Shown piece by piece: positions 11,384 to 22,096 of a stretch of 64,000 bases of DNA; position 1 is the first letter of the stretch; each line of letters opens with the position of its first letter. Below the pieces are notes generated by a model. It ran no database searches. It was not told where the DNA came from and was given only the letters and a program-made list of their open reading frames with translations. Source of the DNA: Liolophura sinensis (lineage: Eukaryota; Mollusca; Polyplacophora; Chitonida; Chitonidae); contig NC_088298.1 in assembly GCF_032854445.1 (NCBI RefSeq), positions 1,537,474 to 1,601,473 on the forward strand, given 5' to 3'. Made by a program: the position numbers and the translations under genes.

Positions 11384-13579
11384 ATGGCAGACTTGGGACA
11401 GCTATGGGAAAAACTAAGCGGTGCGGAAAGTAAGTCGCTTCTCAAGAAGCACTGCACTCCCGAAGTTTACGAAACTTTGAAAGAGAAGACCACGAAATTT
11501 GGCGGCACGCTTGCCGAGTGTATCCGATCGGGAGCGGAAAATCCCGAGAGCGGAGTAGGCGTTTATGCAAGTGACCCAGAAGGCTACACTGTGTTCGCCG
11601 ATCTTTTAAACCCGGTCATCATGGACTACCACAAAGTGGACGAGTTGAACCATCCAGGATGTGACTATGGATCTGAGGCTGATCTCAATTTCGGCGACCT
11701 TGACCCTTCAGGGGAGCTAATCGTGTCCACAAGGGTCAGAGTTGGCAGGAGTCATGACAGTTACGGGTTTCCCCCAACCCTCAACAAGGAACAGAGAGAG
11801 GAAATGGAAAAAGTCACCCGTGAGGTATTAGAGGGACTAACTGGGGAGCTTAAAGGTACATACTATCCTCTAGATGGAATGACCGAGGAGACACAAAAAC
11901 AGCTCACCGAAGATCATTTCCTTTTCAAAGACGATGACCGATTCCTCAAAGCCGCCGGAGGGTACGACGACTGGCCCGCCGGTAGAGGCATCTTCTTCAA
12001 CGACAACAAAACTTTTCTGGTCTGGGTGAACGAAGAGGACCACATCCGAATCATCTCCATGCAGAAGGGAGGAGACTTGGCCGCTGTGTACAAGCGATTG
12101 GTGAGTGGCATTCAAGAACTGGAAAAGAAACTGCAATTTGCCCGTCTGCCCAATTTGGGTTACCTCACGTTTTGTCCCAGTAATTTAGGCACAGCCCTAC
12201 GGGCCAGCGTGCACGTGAAGATACCCAAAGTGGCGGCCATGCCGGAGTTCAAAGAGATCTGTGACAAATATCACATCCAGGCGAGAGGCATCCACGGCGA
12301 GCACACGGAGAGCGTGGGCGGTGTGTACGATATCTCTAACAAGAGACGACTGGGTCTGACAGAGATTCAAGCGATAGAGGAGATGAGACGAGGGGTCGAG
12401 GAACTGATCAGGTTAGAGAAGGGACATCCGGACACAGGGGCTGCCAAGCCTGAGTCAGACCTTCCAATACTATGGGAGAAACTGGAATCTGCTAAGGACA
12501 GCAAGTCCCTACTGAAGAAGCACTGTACTAAGAAAGTCTACGAAAAACTCAAGGATAAGAAGACGAAGTTTGGCGGAACTCTGGCCGAGTGTATTCGATC
12601 GGGGGCGGAAAATCCCGAGAGCGGAGTCGGTGTCTACGCATCCGATCCCGAGGGCTACACTGTGTTCGCCGATCTTTTGAACCCGGTCATCATGGACTAC
12701 CATAAAGTGAACAAACTTAAACACCCAGAATGTAATTTCGGTTCTGAAGCCGATCTAAGCTTCGGTGATCTTGACCCCGAAGGGGAGCTAATCGTGTCCA
12801 CAAGGGTCAGAGTTGGCAGGAGTCATGACAGTTACGGGTTTCCCCCAACCCTCAACAAGGAACAGAGAGAGGAAATGGAAAAAGTCACCCGTGAGGTATT
12901 AGAGGGACTAACTGGGGAGCTTAAAGGTACATACTATCCTCTAGATGGAATGACCGAGGAGACACAAAAACAGCTCACCGAAGATCATTTCCTTTTCAAA
13001 GACGATGACCGATTCCTCAAAGCCGCCGGAGGGTACGACGACTGGCCCGCCGGTAGAGGCATCTTCTTCAACGACAACAAAACTTTTCTGGTCTGGGTGA
13101 ACGAAGAGGACCACATCCGAATCATCTCCATGCAGAAGGGAGGAGACTTGGCCGCTGTGTACAAGCGATTGGTGAGTGGCATTCAAGAACTGGAAAAGAA
13201 ACTGCAATTTGCCCGTCTGCCCAATTTGGGTTACCTCACGTTTTGTCCCAGTAATTTAGGCACAGCCCTACGGGCCAGCGTGCACGTGAAGATACCCAAA
13301 GTGGCGGCCATGCCGGAGTTCAAAGAGATCTGTGACAAATATCACATCCAGGCGAGAGGCATCCACGGCGAGCACACGGAGAGCGTGGGCGGTGTGTACG
13401 ATATCTCTAACAAGAGACGACTGGGTCTGACAGAGATTCAAGCGATAGAGGAGATGAGACGAGGGGTCGAGGAACTGATCAGGTTAGAGAAAGGAGGAGA
13501 ACTTAAAGATGACAAGCAATCAGAAACGAAAAAGCATTCAGATAAACCTACAACTACACGATCCTGTTCCATTCTTTAA
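11384..13579 (+). CDS. Two-domain arginine kinase with C-terminal CaaX-like tail
   Basis: A 731-residue contiguous dimer of arginine kinase (ATP:L-arginine phosphotransferase), which buffers ATP in muscle and motile cells. Domain 1 is about 1-345, a linker [13 protein letters not shown] follows, domain 2 is about 358-703, and a 28-residue tail ends the protein. Both domains keep the guanidino-specificity segment SGVGVYASD, the NEEDH active-site motif, the reactive cysteine in CPSNLGT (Cys264 and Cys621) and the flexible loop GIHGEHTES, so both look catalytically competent. The residue before SGVGVY is Glu in both domains where Limulus kinase has Asp62. The ATG at 11384 (AAAATGGCAGAC) is preferred; the frame upstream has only a GTG. 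No introns. The last four residues, CSIL, follow a Lys-rich tail and fit a CaaX box ending in Leu (geranylgeranyl type). From 11710 the two domains are identical in DNA for 711 bases. Two-domain arginine kinases are known from some clams and sea anemones. Confidence 0.96.
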   Translation: MADLGQLWEKLSGAESKSLLKKHCTPEVYETLKEKTTKFGGTLAECIRSGAENPESGVGVYASDPEGYTVFADLLNPVIMDYHKVDELNHPGCDYGSEADLNFGDLDPSGELIVSTRVRVGRSHDSYGFPPTLNKEQREEMEKVTREVLEGLTGELKGTYYPLDGMTEETQKQLTEDHFLFKDDDRFLKAAGGYDDWPAGRGIFFNDNKTFLVWVNEEDHIRIISMQKGGDLAAVYKRLVSGIQELEKKLQFARLPNLGYLTFCPSNLGTALRASVHVKIPKVAAMPEFKEICDKYHIQARGIHGEHTESVGGVYDISNKRRLGLTEIQAIEEMRRGVEELIRLEKGHPDTGAAKPESDLPILWEKLESAKDSKSLLKKHCTKKVYEKLKDKKTKFGGTLAECIRSGAENPESGVGVYASDPEGYTVFADLLNPVIMDYHKVNKLKHPECNFGSEADLSFGDLDPEGELIVSTRVRVGRSHDSYGFPPTLNKEQREEMEKVTREVLEGLTGELKGTYYPLDGMTEETQKQLTEDHFLFKDDDRFLKAAGGYDDWPAGRGIFFNDNKTFLVWVNEEDHIRIISMQKGGDLAAVYKRLVSGIQELEKKLQFARLPNLGYLTFCPSNLGTALRASVHVKIPKVAAMPEFKEICDKYHIQARGIHGEHTESVGGVYDISNKRRLGLTEIQAIEEMRRGVEELIRLEKGGELKDDKQSETKKHSDKPTTTRSCSIL

Positions 13580-14369
13580 ATATCATGGACAATGAAGACT
13601 TTTAGTCATGTAGAATCCCAGAGGCGTTGTTTGATTGACATGGTTATTACATATGTTATTCACCGGTAAACACTAAGTACGTCTGTCCCTGGATCGACCA
13701 GAGAATTTGCTGAACGCCCTATATCCACTGAAGAGGTATTATTTCAGCTTTACAAGAACAAAAAACAGATATTTAGGGCAATTTTCTCTACTGTTCCTCA
13801 AGCCTTCAAAATGAAAAAGCAGATTTCTTTATTTTATGGGTACATATTTAAGTTAAGATTGCTGAACACACATATATATGTATAGATGCATTGATAATGC
13901 CGTCATTACACTGGTCATTTCGATTCTTCTAGCTATATGTGTCATATATAAAGATCAATAATGGTTTCCAAAAGTTTATTTAACGCGCTATTAAACTTTT
14001 CTGTTGATATATACTAGTAGATGGTGCTTTAGTTTATATATGAAAACTCATAAATACAGAAGCAATCTCATGTACAAATATCATGCCTTGATAATTTATT
14101 CTATAACTTGTTCTGTTTTCTCCTGTATTATATCTTTGATGTATTTATTATATATTTATGTACATGCAGAACTTTGAGGTACAATATGTTTGTTTGAAAT
14201 TAAAATCGGCATTCTGAAAATACCCTGTGACTTTAATGATATTTCATTGTTGTTTATTTTTGTACGAAATTATCTCTCTAGAGGTAGGCCGCTATTTAAT
14301 ATGGCTGTTTCCTTTATTTTGGACGATGTCTAGGACCAAGTTTTTTTTCGAAATTCTACCCCGCTGTTA
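13580..14369 (+). other. Two-domain arginine kinase 3' untranslated region
   Basis: A+T-rich sequence after the stop codon with no coding potential. ATTAAA at 14199-14204, followed by T/G-rich sequence, is a plausible polyadenylation signal; an AATAAA at 14398-14403 lies in a repeated segment and is a weaker candidate. Confidence 0.5.
14199..14204 (+). terminator. Candidate polyadenylation signal ATTAAA
   Basis: The common ATTAAA variant, about 620 bases after the two-domain kinase stop, followed by GTGACTTTAATG and GTTGTTTATTTTTG, which would serve as the downstream element. Confidence 0.4.
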
Positions 14370-15340
14370 GTTGTGGGAGTGTGCAAATATACGTATTAAT
14401 AAAGATGACCTTTCAAACAACATCGAGTGTGTCACGCAACACGCTGGCCGGTACGTTTACCTCCCCGGTATGATTTCCTACTGCTTATGTCTACAAATAA
14501 AAGAATATATTTTCTGGTGAACTATCGGAATTCCCTTCAGTGATAAAAGTGTTATTTCCCCCACAGTTATTTCGCACAGTTTATAGATATTGCTTCTGTT
14601 TTTACATTTTTGATAGTTTACTCCCAGACGCTATGACGTGAAAAATAAACATTTGTTTCATGACGTTCCAATCTGACCTGTGCGGTATGACGTCACAATG
14701 AGACACGACGTCATACATACGCAGCTTTGAAATATCTAGGCCAACTGCAATGGAATAAGCTTGCCGTTGATTGGCCCAATATGTATGAACTCTGTGGAGG
14801 GAAGGACAGAGAACTGAAGCAAATACTGCATGAAATGTCACATTTTTGCCAAATTTTCTTTATTTTTTTGGGTGACATAGACTTTAACACCTTCGTCTTG
14901 GCGTTTGTTGTGTAACCCGAGATTGTGCACATCGAGATTTGACTCGGTACGAAACAAAGTTCAGCGGTATCGGGTTACACAACAAACACCGCTAAGGTGG
15001 TGTTATACCTGCTAGTTGCGGACCGTGTGCAAATATACATATTAAATGGAAAAGACCTTTCAAACAACATCGAGTGTGGGACGCAACACACCAGCCGGTA
15101 CGTTGCCTAGATTTGAAATATCTAGGTTAACTGCCATGGAATAAGCTTGCCGTTGATTGGTCTAAAATGTATGAACTCTGTGGAGGGAGGGAAAGAGAAC
15201 GGCAGCAAAAAGTTACACGAAATATGCCGTTTTTGTCTGATTTTCGTCAGTTTTTGGAGTAGAATAGACTTTAACACATTTGGTATGGAACGAGGTTCAG
15301 CGGTGACGGGCTACACCCTTAAATGTATCAGGTAATACTG
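14370..15340. repeat. Duplicated non-coding segments with internal inverted repeat
   Basis: Two modules each occur twice. GTGTGCAAATATACRTATTAA through AACATCGAGTGTG...CCGGTACGTT is at about 14370-14450 and 15027-15106. TTGAAATATCTAGG...GGAATAAGCTTGCCGTTGATTGG through ATAGACTTTAACAC is at about 14727-14893 and 15112-15283. Between them GCGTTTGTTGTGTAACCCGA (14901 on) is matched by an inverted TCGGGTTACACAACAAAC (14969 on). The pattern suggests an unrecognised non-autonomous element or nested tandem duplication. Confidence 0.75.
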
Positions 15341-16605
15341 GTACTAGGTCATATTTTATATTTAAAAATTTGGCCAAACTCAGTTACGAATACAGTTGCC
15401 CAAAGTCAAAGTATTACATCATCAGCTTTAGTTGCTATGTTATGCACTGTTTTTAAGGTTAAGTACAAAACTGAACACTTGGTATAAAGTTAAATCCGGT
15501 ATTAAGTATTTTAGAGAGCTTTGAACAGCCGGACACAAAACAGTTAGTCTCGATGACACCATTTTTATTTACTTTATTGGAACTCATCGTCATGTTCAAG
15601 ACTATTTCACTCACACAAAAGCAATGGCCAGGTTTATGGGCGAAAGAAACTAAACAGGGGGCTGTTTCTCAAAGCGGTCATAACGTTACCTCCGGTCCCA
15701 AATACCGGGCGACGTACGCCATCATTATGCGACGACATAGTGATCATAGGCCAGCGTACGTTACAACCCCATTGAGAAACCGGGCCCGGAATCCAGTTTC
15801 ACAAAGTGACGTACAACAATTTTTATTATATATTTGTCGTATGATACGAGTCTAATCAAATTAAATCTTCTGAATTTATCAATAATACAGCTTAAATTAT
15901 TGCCTTTCGGTAAATGCCAGACTCATACCTATATTATTTATAGTGTTAAAATCGATCTGAAGTTTGAAAGAGTTATAATCAGCTTTACAAATTTTGGGTA
16001 TTTCTCAGTATTTATTTATTATCTTGCATGTTTTCATTCTATGGGCTTTAGACGGCAATAAAACATAATAATAATAATAATCATAAATAATGTACACCTA
16101 TAGTTGTAAACAATGTAGAAATATGACAGAGACTGTTTGTTACTGCCCGTTCTGTATGACAGCAAAAGTCCTCCGTAGAATTTCATTGTTTTTTTTCGCC
16201 CTTTATTCACTGTAGAAAATCAGGAGAACCACATTTGGAATTGTGAATATGTTGGTGCATTTTGCCATCGTTTTGTACGGTCTTAGAGAGAATAGCAATC
16301 AAATAAAACCCTGACGTTAGTCCCCGAGGTAACAGATCAACGGTTTACTTGTCGCAAGCTCTTGAATTTTTGCCGAAGGACGCCTTTTCATTTCTTTGCC
16401 AAAATGTATGACAGGTGAAACAATGTCATATCACAGGTATTACAGGTGAAAAAAAAAATTTGTTTTAAATTACGTAATACCGTAACCAGCGCTACAACCT
16501 ATAATTTCTTCTCCGGGCATTCACGTGCCTAATATTATTTCCGATGAACAATATCTTTTTGTGATTCAAGACTATTTGAAGTTTTTAACACCATCAGCAT
16601 CAACC
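15341..16605. other. Intergenic, nothing recognised
   Basis: No gene supported. A (TAA)n-like run lies at about 16066-16085. The ORFs at 15553-15855 and 15834-16061 have no recognisable features. Confidence 0.45.
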
Positions 16606-16609
16606 TACA

Positions 16610-16846
16610 CTTTATTTATTTATTTGATTGGTTCTTTACGCCGTACTCAAGAATATTTCACATATACGACGGCGGCCAGTATTATGGTGGGTGGAAACCG
16701 GGCATAGCTCGGGGGAAACCCATGACCATCCGCAGGTTTCTGGCAGACCTTCCCACGGAGAGGAAGCCAGCATGAGCTGGACTTGAACTCACAGCGACTG
16801 CATTGGTGAGAGACTCCTGGGTCATTACGCTGCACCTACACTTTAA
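16610..16846 (-). mobile_element. SINE family A copy
   Basis: On the minus strand it runs from CCCAGGAGTCTCTCACC and the B-box GAGTTCAAGTCCAGC through the core to a TATAAGTGAAATATTCTTG-like junction and AAATAAATAAAT tail. It lacks the first bases of the tRNA head. Confidence 0.88.
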
Positions 16847-16949
16847 CTGCAAGATAAAAATATATGTAAAAATGAATTGGGGCGATGCAAAAATGGATCA
16901 TGTCTTAACTGTAGTTAGTAGACGCCATAGACTATGTTTTATATAATGC

Positions 16950-17690
16950 TACATTTTATAATGCTCTGCCGTGTACTGCCAGATGTTGTTTAATGCCCTG
17001 CCGTGTACTGCCAAATATTGTTTAATACTTTGCTGTGCACTGCCAAATATTGTTTAACGCTGTGTTGTGCACTGCCAAATGTTGCTTAATGCTCTGTTAC
17101 ATACTGTCAACTAGTATTTTATGCTCTGTTGTGTGCTGCCAAATATTGTTGAGTGCACTGCCAAATAGTGTTTAATGCTCTGCTGTGTACTGGCAAATAG
17201 TGTTTAATGCTCTGCTGTGTACTGCCAAATATTGTTTAGCACTCTGTTGTTTACTGCAGTATTGCATAGCATTCTACTGTATATTATAGTATTGTTTAGC
17301 GTTCTGCTGTGTACTGCCGTATTGTTTAGCGCTCTACTGTGTTTTGCAAATTATTGCTTAACGCTCTACGATGTGCCGCAAAACATTGCTTAGCGCTCCA
17401 TTGTGTGCCGCTAAATATTGCTTAGCGTTCCACTGTGTGCAGCAAAATGTTGCTTAGCGCTCCACTGTCTGCCGCAAAATATTGCTTAGCGCTCCACTGT
17501 GTGCATCAAAAATGTTGCTTAGTGCTCCACTGTTTGCCGCAAAATATTGCTTAGCTCTCCACTATCTGGCGCAAAATATTGCTTAGCACTTGTGCTCTAG
17601 TGGTACTGCAAAATATTGTTTAATGCTCTACTGGGTAATGCATTGCTGTTTACTGCTCTATTGTGTAATGCCTATTGTAGAATGCTACAT
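16950..17690. repeat. Degenerate ~32-bp minisatellite
   Basis: About 20 diverged copies built around GTGTACTGCCAAATATTGTTTAATGCTCTG, with later copies reading TGCCGCAAAATATTGCTTAGCGCTCC. Divergence is much higher than in the other arrays, so it is probably older. Confidence 0.85.
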
Positions 17691-17887
17691 TGTTTAATGT
17701 TCTATTGGGTGAGAACTGAGTTAACCACATCGATGTTGTACAAGATCTTGTTGAACAAAGTACATTGCTGAAACAGTAGGGGACATTCTTCATCAGTGGA
17801 GCCCCATATATTGTTCAATATCTTATTAAATAGACATTTTTTTAATAACATTGTCTGACTTATTTATTTTATTTCATTTAATTTCTT

Positions 17888-18400
17888 TAATTCACGCTTA
17901 GCGACATGCCCAAGAATGTTTCACTTATAACACGGTGGTCAGGTTTATGTGTGGAAGAAACCGGAATGACGAGAGGAAACCCCCGACCTTCGCCAGGCAC
18001 CTGACGAGAGAAAACCACCGACCTTCTCCAGGTACCTGACGAGAGGAAACCCTCGACCTTCGCCAGGTACCTGACGAGAGAAAACCACCGACCTTCGCCA
18101 GGTACCTGACGGGGGTAACCACCGACCTTCGCCAGGTACCTGACGAGAGGAAACCCCCGACCTTCGCCAGGTACCTGACGAGAGGAAACCACCGACCTTC
18201 GCCAGGCAGCTGACGAGAGAAAACCACCGACCTTCGCCAGGTACCTGACGAGAGAAAACCACCGACCTTCGCCAGGTACCTGACGAGAGGTAACCACCGA
18301 CCTTCGTCAGGTACCTGACAAACCTCTTGACTTAGAAGCAGCAGTAGTTGCGGCAAGAGCTGGGTTCGAACACGCGACCTCGTAACGCATTCATCCTGGA
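17888..18400 (-). mobile_element. SINE family C copy with internal 35-bp VNTR
   Basis: Both flanks resemble a dispersed element: CCCAAGAATGTTTCACTTATAAC on the left and GCTGGGTTCGAACACGCGACC (a B-box-like segment on the minus strand) on the right. Its middle has been expanded to about ten copies of a 35-bp unit containing CTGACGAGAGGAAACCCCCG and CCTTCGCCAGGTAC (17960-18325). Related unexpanded copies are at 41340, 42405, 50645 and 60765. Confidence 0.7.
17960..18325. repeat. 35-bp minisatellite inside a SINE
   Basis: About ten tandem units of 35 bp around ACCTTCGCCAGGTACCTGAC, with small variants (GAGAAAACCACC versus GAGGAAACCCCC). The minus-strand ORFs of 105-143 codons here are repeat readings. 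Confidence 0.93.
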
Positions 18401-19070
18401 GAATTAGGTTTAGTGGATTACTCGGTTCACACTTGGCTAAATCTTACATACATACATACATGTGTGCATAGACAAATAACAGTCAGCGGAAAATTCCAGA
18501 ACAGGTATCAACACGGAATATAATGATACGTGGATTCTACCTGATTGGATTATGTAAGGTATGACGCATGTAATCTAGTCACCTAGCAGGTTTAATACCC
18601 GGCACGCAAGTTACATAAATGGCTGATATCTGAACAATACGGCTCAAGATAGAGAGCAGTCGAGACAAACAAATATGCGCATAAAAAGTGAAGTGCTATT
18701 TTTGTTTACCGTAGTCTCGGAACATTAGTAAACATTGCATGTTTGAACACGAGTCATCTTTAACCGGCTTCCTCACTATACGAGCATAAACGGTATACGA
18801 GTCACAAACGGTAGCCATTTTTGACAATGGCTGAGCGCGCTGGCAATACCTGGTCAAGAGTGACGTCCCTTCATCACCTCGAGTGCGGTTGACTGTTGTA
18901 CACTTATATAACACTGTACAGTTACTAAGCCTGCATATATGATAAGAAAAATGTCCATCTTTTCAACACATTTTGCAAGAACAGCTGCATGATGTAGTGG
19001 TTCGACCCTAGCCAGCTTCAGACAGGGAATCCTAAAAATTGGGCGTTGTTTTCTCGGCTTTGGTGGTTTT
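18401..19070. other. Intergenic, nothing recognised
   Basis: No gene or repeat I can support beyond a short CATACATACATACATG run at about 18448. Confidence 0.45.
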
Positions 19071-19337
19071 TTTGTTTGTTTGTTTGATTGGTGCTTTACG
19101 CCGTACTCAAGAATATTTCACTTGTACGACGGCGACCAGCATTATGGTGGGTGGAAACCGGGCAGAGCCCTGGGGAAACCCAAGACCATCCGCAGGTTGC
19201 TGACAGACCTTCCCACGTACGGCTGGAGAGGAAGCCAGCATGAGCTGGACTTGAACTCACAGCGACCGCATTGATGAGAGACTCCTGGATCATTGCGCTG
19301 CGCTAGCGCGCTAACCAACTGAGCCACGGAAGTCCCC
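19071..19337 (-). mobile_element. SINE family A, near full length
   Basis: On the minus strand it starts with the tRNA-like head (CCGTGGCTCAGTTGGTTAGC, A box) and B box (GAGTTCAAGTCCAGC), then the core and GTACTT-type junction, and ends in an AAACAAACAAACAAA tail. One of the two most complete copies in the window. Confidence 0.93.
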
Positions 19338-20050
19338 CGGCTTTGGTGGTAAGAAATGGGGTTGACAGCGCCAATTAGATGGCCCCTCACATACCTTCTA
19401 TCAATAATAAAGCGGGTAAAAAAATAGAGTGGGGTGGGTCCCACGCGTGGGAAAGAGCTCCAGGTTCTTGTAAAAACGTCAGTGGCTTTAGATTGTTGTG
19501 AGGGGAACGAGTTCTTGCTAAATTTGGTGAATTACTTCAGGTATTCCTGTTTCTCCCACTAGTAATACTGTACAAGTAAAAAGTTCTTGAGTATTTCCTT
19601 AAACAATAAAATAAATAAATAGCGGGCGATTCTACCACCCCTGTTGATTATTCAGCCTAGAAAGAATAAATAAAACAGACAATAAACATGTTGTTTAGTA
19701 CCTGTTGACATCTTTCCAAGAATTGGTCTCGTGGCAGTGAAGGATGGAGACATGCGAGCTACGGTCATTACTGTCGTCGGTTTCAATCAAATTATAAACA
19801 CCTCTCACGCAGTTGTCAAAATGGATTCCGTATTAATAATGGGAAGATGTCAAGTGTAATGAAAATGTACAGTTAAGATATTTAGAAAATGCATTCTTGC
19901 TTTTTATGTTATGTTCACATTGGAAATGTCCGCTTGCACTCTACGTACTAGTTGTGGTATCATTATGTTTAGGCAAAAGGTTGGTCGTTTTGGAAAGGGC
20001 TTAATTAAAAAAAAGCAACAAGAACAAAACCTTAATTTCTTAACTGGAAA
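19338..20050. other. Intergenic, nothing recognised
   Basis: No gene supported. It contains AATAAATAAAT at about 19607-19620 with no adjacent SINE core. Confidence 0.4.
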
Positions 20051-20089
20051 GTGATGAAAAAAACCCTTAAAATATTTCAGGAGAAACAC

Positions 20090-20440
20090 GGCATGACAGG
20101 AGAGAAACAGGACATAATATGGAAGAAACAGGACATAATATGGAAGAAACTCGATATATCACGGAAGGAACTTGATATATCACGGAAGAAACTCGATATA
20201 TCACGGAAGGAACTTGATATATCACGGAAGAAACTTGATATATCACGGAAGGAAATTGATATATCACGGAAGAAATTCGATATATCACGGAAGGAACTTG
20301 ATATATCACGGAAGGAACTTGATATATCACGGGAGAAATTCGATATATCACGGAAGAAATTCGATATATCACGGAAGAAACCTGACATAACGCGCAAGAA
20401 ACTTGACATATCTTGGAAGAAACCGACCGGACATAGCATG
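20090..20440. repeat. 21-bp minisatellite
   Basis: About 14 tandem units of 21 bp (GATATATCACGGAAGAAACTT and variants). Read on the plus strand (20051-20467, 138 codons from ATG) it encodes a heptad repeat LDISRKK/E; the minus strand is also open. With no domain, splice context or flanking coding signal I treat the ORF as a repeat artefact, though a short coiled-coil-like protein is not excluded. Confidence 0.9.
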
Positions 20441-20789
20441 GAGGAAACAATAAATATACACTCATAATAGGAGCCACGAGGAAACAGAAATGAACACAGA
20501 CCAAAAGAGAACAGAGACAATAGGAAATATTTTATACTTATGGAGGAAACACGACTGAGACACGGAGAAACACGACCGAGACACGGCTGAGAAATGAGGG
20601 AATACTACTGAGATACGAGGAAACACACCTGAGACCCGAGGATTCACAACGAGTTTACAACAGGTCATAAGACAACAAAAAAAATTTAAAAAGGTAATCC
20701 ATTACCATACCTGTTTTAAGACTATATATCCGTGATTTTCTTAAATAAATTGACACTGGGCGCAGAGAAAAAGACAAGAAATCAGAGAG

Positions 20790-21037
20790 GATCATCAAAC
20801 TGAGCTACCATGCGTTTATTAATACATGGAGATTAACAAAACAAAGTACGGTGAATTTACTCTCACAGGATTTGAAACCAGATTATTTTCCGTTCCAGAA
20901 CAACGAAATGAAATAGCACAAGTCAAGGTGAACAATACAGGTCTTATAATAAACACCCGTGGGAAGTCTGTGTTAATTTTATTCTCGTTCGGCAAAGCAT
21001 GGCAGCCATGTTGTATGCTAATGGTTTCATTAAATTA
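20790..21037 (-). other. Single-domain arginine kinase 3' untranslated region
   Basis: Downstream of the minus-strand kinase stop. The plus strand reads TTTATT at 20815-20820, an AATAAA signal on the gene strand about 220 bases after the stop. Confidence 0.5.
20815..20820 (-). terminator. Candidate polyadenylation signal AATAAA
   Basis: Canonical hexamer on the minus strand, suitably placed for the single-domain arginine kinase. Confidence 0.5.
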
Positions 21038-22096
21038 TTATTTAAGTTCTCCTCCCTTCTCTAACCTGATCAGTTCTTCGACCCCTCGTCTCATCTCCTC
21101 TATCGCTTGAATCTCTGTCAAACCCAGTCGTCTCTTGTTAGAGATATCGTACACACCGCCCAAGCTCTCTGTGTGCTCGCCGTGGATGCCTCTCGCCTGG
21201 ATGCTATACTCGTCACAGATCGTTTTGAACTCCGGCATGGCCGCCACTTTGGGTATCTTCACGTGCACGCTGGCCCGTAGGGCTGTGCCCAAATTACTGG
21301 GACAAAACGTGAGGTAACCCAAATTGGGCAGACGGGCAAATTGCAGTTTCTTTTCCAGTTCTTGAATGCCACTCACAAGTCGCTTGTACACAGCGGCCAA
21401 GTCCCCTCCCTTCTGCATGGAGATGATTCTCAGATGGTCTTCTTCGTTCACCCAGACCAGAAAGGTTTTGTTGTCGTTGAAGAATATACCCCTACCCACG
21501 GGCCAGTCGTTGTACCCACCAGCAGCCTTAAGGAATCTGTCACTGTCGTTAAAGAGGAAATGGTCATCCATCAACTTTTTCTGAGTTTCGGGGGTCATAC
21601 CATCTAGGGGATAGTAAGTACCTTTAAGCTCCCCAGTCAACTTCTCCAAGACATCACGAGTATTTCTCTCCATGTTAACACGCTGCTCCTTGTTGAGGGT
21701 TGGGGGAAACCCGTAACTGTCATGACTCCTGCCAACTCTGACCCTAGTGGACACAATTAGCTCACCGGAAGGGTCAAGATCACCGAAGTTTAACTGTTCG
21801 ACATTTCCAAAATCGGTGGGAGGGTGGTAGAGGGCTTCTACTTTGTGATAGTCCTTAATGATCGGATCAAACAGCTCGCTAAACTCTTGGTAGGCTGCAG
21901 GATCAGATGCGTAGATTCCCACTCCACTGTCCAGGTTTTCCACACCAGATCGAATGCAGTCCGTTAACGTACCGCCCAACTTCGTCTTTTTGTCTTTCAG
22001 TTTTTCATAAATCTCTGGCGTCAGGTATTTGCTCATCAGAGACTTGCTTTCCTTTGTTGCCCTCAGTTTTTTCCATAGCTGTGGTAGATCCGACAT
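21038..22096 (-). CDS. Arginine kinase, single domain
   Basis: A 352-residue arginine kinase with no coding introns. It shows the N-terminal all-alpha domain, the specificity segment DSGVGIYASD (Asp kept at the position of Limulus Asp62), [40 protein letters not shown] with the reactive Cys265, and GIHGEHTES. It ends in GELK, where the two-domain gene on the other strand continues into its extra tail, so this protein lacks the CaaX-like end. Its start ATG (AGCAAGATGTCGG) aligns with the usual kinase N terminus. A CTCAGTCTTTTTTCAG acceptor on the minus strand near 22236 suggests a 5' non-coding exon. The last ~350 bases are almost identical to the two-domain gene (one difference in about 165 bases around the Cys motif), while the 5' half is clearly diverged, consistent with gene conversion. 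Confidence 0.97.
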   Translation of the reverse strand: MSDLPQLWKKLRATKESKSLMSKYLTPEIYEKLKDKKTKLGGTLTDCIRSGVENLDSGVGIYASDPAAYQEFSELFDPIIKDYHKVEALYHPPTDFGNVEQLNFGDLDPSGELIVSTRVRVGRSHDSYGFPPTLNKEQRVNMERNTRDVLEKLTGELKGTYYPLDGMTPETQKKLMDDHFLFNDSDRFLKAAGGYNDWPVGRGIFFNDNKTFLVWVNEEDHLRIISMQKGGDLAAVYKRLVSGIQELEKKLQFARLPNLGYLTFCPSNLGTALRASVHVKIPKVAAMPEFKTICDEYSIQARGIHGEHTESLGGVYDISNKRRLGLTEIQAIEEMRRGVEELIRLEKGGELK

